Shown here: positions 34,161 to 37,668 of the stretch, piece after piece
How positions within the stretch are numbered: position 1 is the first letter of the stretch
Layout: every line of letters begins with the position of its first letter
NCBI GenBank assembly: GCA_944368065.1
Contig: CALVWV010000025.1
Location: 1-37,668 of the forward strand
Source: an uncultured Clostridia bacterium
GTDB lineage: Bacteria > Bacillota > Clostridia > Christensenellales > Borkfalkiaceae
Reading direction: 5' to 3'
Length of the DNA stretch: 37,668 nt
The notes under the pieces: model-generated
The model's database searches: none
The model's input: the letters and a program-made list of their open reading frames with translations, nothing else
Told to the model about the DNA's origin: nothing
Translations under genes and position numbers: made by a program

Positions 34161-35019
34161 AATTTAGCCTCCGCGACATCCACTTCCGCGTCATTCATAA
34201 ACCGCACGGTTATTCCGCCGGATTTGTTTATAAGAATTGCGTCAACCACTTCGCTTATAAATTCAAACGTCATAAGCTCATCCTTGCACGTACTTTCAAA
34301 CGCTTTTACAACGCGCTCCGTATAAATCGGGAATCTGTTTTCCTTACAATGTTTGAATTTTATAGCGGCACATTCAAAAATCACGCTTTTTGTCGCAGCG
34401 AAACTTGGCTGCGGCGCATCCATCATTCTTCCGATCTCATTTGTGTATCGTATAATCTCAGGCGTTCTTTCAAAAGCGGCGGACTCCTGCTTATCAAGCA
34501 GCAATCCCCTATTTTGATACACACAGTTTAATATTTGTTCTATCTGCTTGAACATCCTTTTATCCGTAACCCCTTTCTCGCAGATACAGCCGCCAATACA
34601 ATCCCAATGCCCATACACATGATCTTGCCGCAGCCGACGATAATGTTCACCGCATTGTCCGCAGATAACGTGCTGTTTCAAAAACTCGGTCAGCGGAGAA
34701 CACGGTTCGACTGAAAATCCCTTTTGCTTTCCTATATTTTGAGCGCGGGAAAATAAATTATCATCCACTATGGAAGGATACCCGTTTGAACCTATGTACC
34801 GCTCATCGACGAGGATGCGTTTAATTCGGTTTTTGCTCCATACTTTTCCCCCTCGAAAATCGGCACTTCCTCCGAAGTCAACATATCGGCAATTGTTTTC
34901 AATCCCTTTCCTATTATATAATTATGGAATATCCGTTGAACGATCTTCCTTTCCGTTTCGTCAGGCTCTACTTTGCCGTTATTTACTTTGTATCCATATG
35001 GTATCATTCTCAGTTTCAT
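34130..35019 (-). pseudogene. Serine recombinase 2, lacking resolvase domain, frameshifted
   Basis: The frame starts at the ATG at 35019, behind GGTGATA, and reads MKLRMIPYGYKVNNGKVEPD, the usual start of the PF07508-type recombinase domain. There is no upstream catalytic-serine domain. After EGEKY (near base 34842) the frame breaks by one missing base. The continuation WSKNRIKRILVDERYIGSNG, SIVDDNLFSRAQ, zinc ribbon CGQCGEHYRR and the C-terminus run in another frame to 34130. Combined length would be about 296 aa. Resolvase-less partners occur in tandem recombinase cassettes of Firmicutes, so the missing N-terminus may be original while the frameshift is damage. Confidence 0.8.
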
Positions 35020-35101
35020 ATTATCACCGTCTTTTTATCGAAAACTCCAACTCACACTTTAACCGAAACGTCAACGTGCCGTCCTGTTCAATGTAAACGG
35101 T

Positions 35102-36034
35102 TTAGATTATGGAATCGAACAGACTTTCATCCATCGAAACAAGATAGCCCGATGAAGAGATTATCTTTCTGAGTTCCCTCATACGTTCAATACACTTTTC
35201 GTCATCATCTTCGCTTATCAACTTACTACGGCGTGTGCGCAGCTCATATATCTTTTGATTGAGCACATCTGTTTGCTGTACAAAAAGCGTATGGTCTATA
35301 ACGCCCTGCATAAACAGCTCTCCGTAAGTGGCATTCTTTTGAGAAAGCGACATCAATTCTTCGTCGATTTCCAAAATTGCATTGTTTCCGCTGTTTATCT
35401 TTGTTTTCAACGTCTGCAATCGGGTGATCGTTTCTACGATCAAAGTTCTTTCGTTCTGCTTTAAGATATTAAACAGTCTGACAAACGCTTCACGAATTTC
35501 GGTATCGGAAAGTTGCGGTGCGTGGCAAACTCTGATGTCCTTTCCCTTGCGGGAACACGTCCAACGTAATTCTCCTGCTTTATATCTGCGTTTGTACTTC
35601 CACCCGCATTGACGGCAACATATTTTCCCGGATAAAAATTCCCTATGTTTGTTCGGCGGCTTATAGTAATTCGAGCGTGATTTCATCAAAGCACGCACAG
35701 ACTCAAACTCCTCTTTGGATATTATTGCTTCATGAGTATTCTCACAATAATATTTGGGAAGTTCACCCTTGTTTCTTTGCTGCCGTAACGGTAAAATGTT
35801 CGGCACAAAACTTTTCTGCCATAAGCTGTCGCCGATATATCGTTCGTTCCGAAGAATATAATTTATCCCGTTTTCCGACCAGTTCAACCCCGGCGCGCGT
35901 TCGGACTGCAAGTATTTTAAGATGACCGTAATGCCCCTGCCCGACAAATATAAACGATAAATATCACGCACGATTTCCGCTTCGTTCGGTTCAATCACAA
36001 GCACGTTATCGACAGCACGGATATGGCGTACCAC
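35102..36034 (-). pseudogene. Large serine recombinase 3, catalytic N-terminus missing
   Basis: From about base 36020 the frame reads AVDNVLVIEPNEAEIVRDIY, the middle of a recombinase domain, then WSENGINYILRNERYIGDSLWQK, zinc ribbon ICCRQCGWKYKRRY, TCSRKG, VCHAPQLSD, a coiled coil and the C-terminus at 35102 (about 310 aa). The resolvase domain with the active serine and the first part of the recombinase domain are absent. The first codon available is a GTG inside another gene's 3' end, with no ribosome site. The upstream sequence is the end of a DUF3849-type gene in a different frame. This is a chimeric junction from deletion or from insertion of another element. Confidence 0.85.
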
Positions 36035-37668
36035 GACGTGTCGTCCGCGCGTTCCCTGCGCTCGTAGTCTTTGTTTGACGTGCCGCCGATAATCTCGACA
36101 AACTCTTGTGCCAGGAAGACGACCTCGTCTCCGTCGCGGTTTTTGACGGTCACTTCGCCGTCCGCAGGGAATACGAGTTCGTAACAGAGTTCGCGCCCGT
36201 CGCTCTCCATATCCACGAGCTGCCGGCTTTCCTTGACGCGGCTGTTGTAAATGTTATAGGTATAGCCCTCGTATTCGCCGTTTGGCATACGCATAAAGCT
36301 GTGCCTGTCGTATCTGCGGATGAGCGCGTCGCGCGACACCTTTGCCGTCAGCCACTTGCTTTCCGCCTGCGGCTTATACTTTTCGTCAATGAACGCCTGC
36401 GCCGATTCCTGCGAAACGAAATCATATCTGCCCTGCGCCCATGTTCCGTCTTTTACGTCGTAGCCGACGGCAACGACGTAATCTTTCTGCCTTTTGACGA
36501 TGGCGATGTCATGCCCGTACTTGTCGCGCTCGATATGCACGACGGGCAGTCCCCTCGCCGTTTCCGTCCTGTACCGTTCTTCCTGCATTTCTTTCTGCTC
36601 CTTTTTTGTTTCTTTTTCCATCGCGTGGATACGGACAATAAACCCGTCCAATACCGCAGGATGGGACGCCACTTCAAATTGATATCGATGTTCCATATCT
36701 TCCCTGACCGCAACGGTTTTTGCCCAAGCCTTTGTTTCGGGCGAAAACCTTCCGTCCCAATCATGGCTATGCACGGTGCTTGCCAACACATACGCGACGC
36801 GCTCCATGCCGAACTTTTCCACAAGTTCTCTTTCAAACCCCTTGTTCAGCCGATACCCGTCGAAGTTCTTATTTATCGCCTGCTCTATCTCGTGTCTGCA
36901 TTCGATATTCGCTTGCAGCGAGCGTCTGCATAATTCCTCCTCGCCGTTCGCCCGCGCATATTCAAACGAATTGCCGTACAGCGGCACGTCCTCCGTCATT
37001 GCTCTTTGCATCTTCCACCTATCGTCGATATAATTTTTAGTCAGTTCGGAAAGTTCGCTCCAATCCTCCGTATTGATTTGGTCGCTCGTATCCATATAAT
37101 AGGCATACACCCGCTCGGTAAGCGCGCTCCCGTCCTTGACAAGCTCGGCAAAATCCTCGCCGTCCAAATAATAATCGTCCACGTCTTCGATAAATTCGGC
37201 GTAGGCAGCGAAAAAGCGTTCTTTATACCCGGCACGTTCCGTATTCGGATCTGCCTGCAACTCTTTGAGCGCCGCCCTTGCGTTTTCCGCTACCCGTTCG
37301 AGCGTATCGGCATTGCGCCTGACTTTTTCTGCCGCCATGCGCATTTCCCGCTTTGCCGTCCCCGACGTGCCGTACACAGATTTGTCGGGTATATCTCTGC
37401 CCGTTTTCAGAAACGTGATCTTATACTCTTCCAACCGAACCTCAGGCAACGTACATTTCGGCGCGGCTATGACATACCCTTCCGCCGGATTGCCGATGTC
37501 CGAGAGCGTATCTTGCGAAAGACTGTCGGGGATAAAGTAGGACGCCGTGCCGTCTGCACCTTTGCCGAAGTATCTCGGCTCGTTTGCTTTGCGCAACACT
37601 TCGGGATAAAACTTTTCCGCATACTGCTCGATAACTTCCTGCCGCTCCCTGTATGTATGCAACGCGAG
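35995..37668 (-). CDS. DUF3849-type large mobile-element protein (partial)
   Basis: The frame is open to the window edge, so the N-terminus is missing. The visible part is about 555 aa, soluble, charged and helical. Around residues 226-330 it contains the DUF3849 pattern VPLYGNSFEYARANGEEE, ANIECRHEIEQAI, FGMERVAYVLASTVHSHDWDGRFS. Later comes a beta-rich region (VVHIERDKYGHDIAIVKRQ, GYDVKDGTWAQGRYDF). Proteins with this domain are common on integrative conjugative elements of gut Firmicutes and are often large multidomain accessory or antirestriction-like proteins. The biochemical role is not known to me. The last dozen residues read through into the truncated recombinase 3 in another frame, so the native C-terminus is probably lost. 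Confidence 0.75.
   Translation of the reverse strand, partial: LALHTYRERQEVIEQYAEKFYPEVLRKANEPRYFGKGADGTASYFIPDSLSQDTLSDIGNPAEGYVIAAPKCTLPEVRLEEYKITFLKTGRDIPDKSVYGTSGTAKREMRMAAEKVRRNADTLERVAENARAALKELQADPNTERAGYKERFFAAYAEFIEDVDDYYLDGEDFAELVKDGSALTERVYAYYMDTSDQINTEDWSELSELTKNYIDDRWKMQRAMTEDVPLYGNSFEYARANGEEELCRRSLQANIECRHEIEQAINKNFDGYRLNKGFERELVEKFGMERVAYVLASTVHSHDWDGRFSPETKAWAKTVAVREDMEHRYQFEVASHPAVLDGFIVRIHAMEKETKKEQKEMQEERYRTETARGLPVVHIERDKYGHDIAIVKRQKDYVVAVGYDVKDGTWAQGRYDFVSQESAQAFIDEKYKPQAESKWLTAKVSRDALIRRYDRHSFMRMPNGEYEGYTYNIYNSRVKESRQLVDMESDGRELCYELVFPADGEVTVKNRDGDEVVFLAQEFVEIIGGTSNKDYERRERADDTSWYAISVLSITCL

Larger units (their letters stand above)
32533..37668 (-). mobile_element. End of a decayed integrative element (serine-recombinase cassette)
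   Basis: Three large-serine-recombinase genes in tandem plus a DUF3849-type protein gene, all on the minus strand, mark one end of an integrative conjugative-type element that continues past the window edge. The coding style differs from the upstream genes: it is more AT-rich, with fewer GCGC words. The chromosomal boundary lies somewhere between the gdhA promoter (31999) and 32533. The exact attachment site cannot be set from one end. All three recombinases carry damage, so the element is probably no longer able to excise by itself. Confidence 0.8.

Noticed and set aside
32533-37668. A phage or an intact defence system in the right end
   Set aside because: No capsid, terminase, portal, restriction or CRISPR signals were seen. 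The genes present are recombinases and one DUF3849-type protein.

Overview
The window looks like chromosome from an uncultured, gut-type clostridial Firmicute. The evidence is a spoVG 3' end, a Firmicutes-type mraZ-rsmH-ftsL-ftsI cell-division cluster, meso-DAP-type MurE, consensus sigma-A promoters (TTGACA-17-TATAAT) and AGGAG-type ribosome sites, all in DNA rich in GCGC-type words. I cannot name a genus from the sequence alone.

Layout. Bases 1-110 are the end of spoVG. Bases 637-14692 hold a division and cell-wall (dcw) cluster on the minus strand, in transcription order mraZ, rsmH, ftsL-like, ftsI-like PBP, murE, mraY, murD, ftsW, murA, ftsQ. A bidirectional terminator follows, then ftsA-ftsZ under their own consensus promoter. 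murI (minus) and rpsT (plus) diverge at 15.6 kb. From 16.5 to 22.0 kb a consensus promoter drives an XRE-cupin regulator and potABCD, whose four pot genes are chained by 4-bp stop/start overlaps. A small lipoprotein, a tRNA-Arg(CCT) with a duplicated 3' end, a GNAT acetyltransferase, an LtaS-like sulfatase, mscL, a flavodiiron protein, proBA and gdhA follow, all on the minus strand.

From about 32.5 kb to the window edge lies the end of a decayed integrative element. It has three large serine recombinase genes in a row, two with single-base frameshifts and the third missing its catalytic N-terminus and fused to the 3' end of a DUF3849-type mobile-element protein gene. Between gdhA and this element is a compact promoter-terminator unit that looks like a small RNA gene of about 80 nt.

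How the parts work together. MurA, MurD, MurE, MurI and MraY make the peptidoglycan precursor. FtsW and the PBP polymerise and cross-link it at the septum, which FtsZ, FtsA, FtsQ and FtsL organise. PotABCD imports polyamines, probably under the cupin regulator. ProB, ProA and GdhA form a glutamate/proline group.

Points most worth checking: the candidate small RNA; the chimeric third recombinase and possible nesting of elements; the tRNA 3'-end duplication with a flipped terminator hairpin; an ftsI-like gene whose conserved N-terminus has no canonical start codon; an FtsA with eroded nucleotide-binding motifs; an oversized FtsL sharing a Q/A/P-rich composition with the FtsZ linker; and a PotD with both a lipobox and a C-terminal membrane helix.
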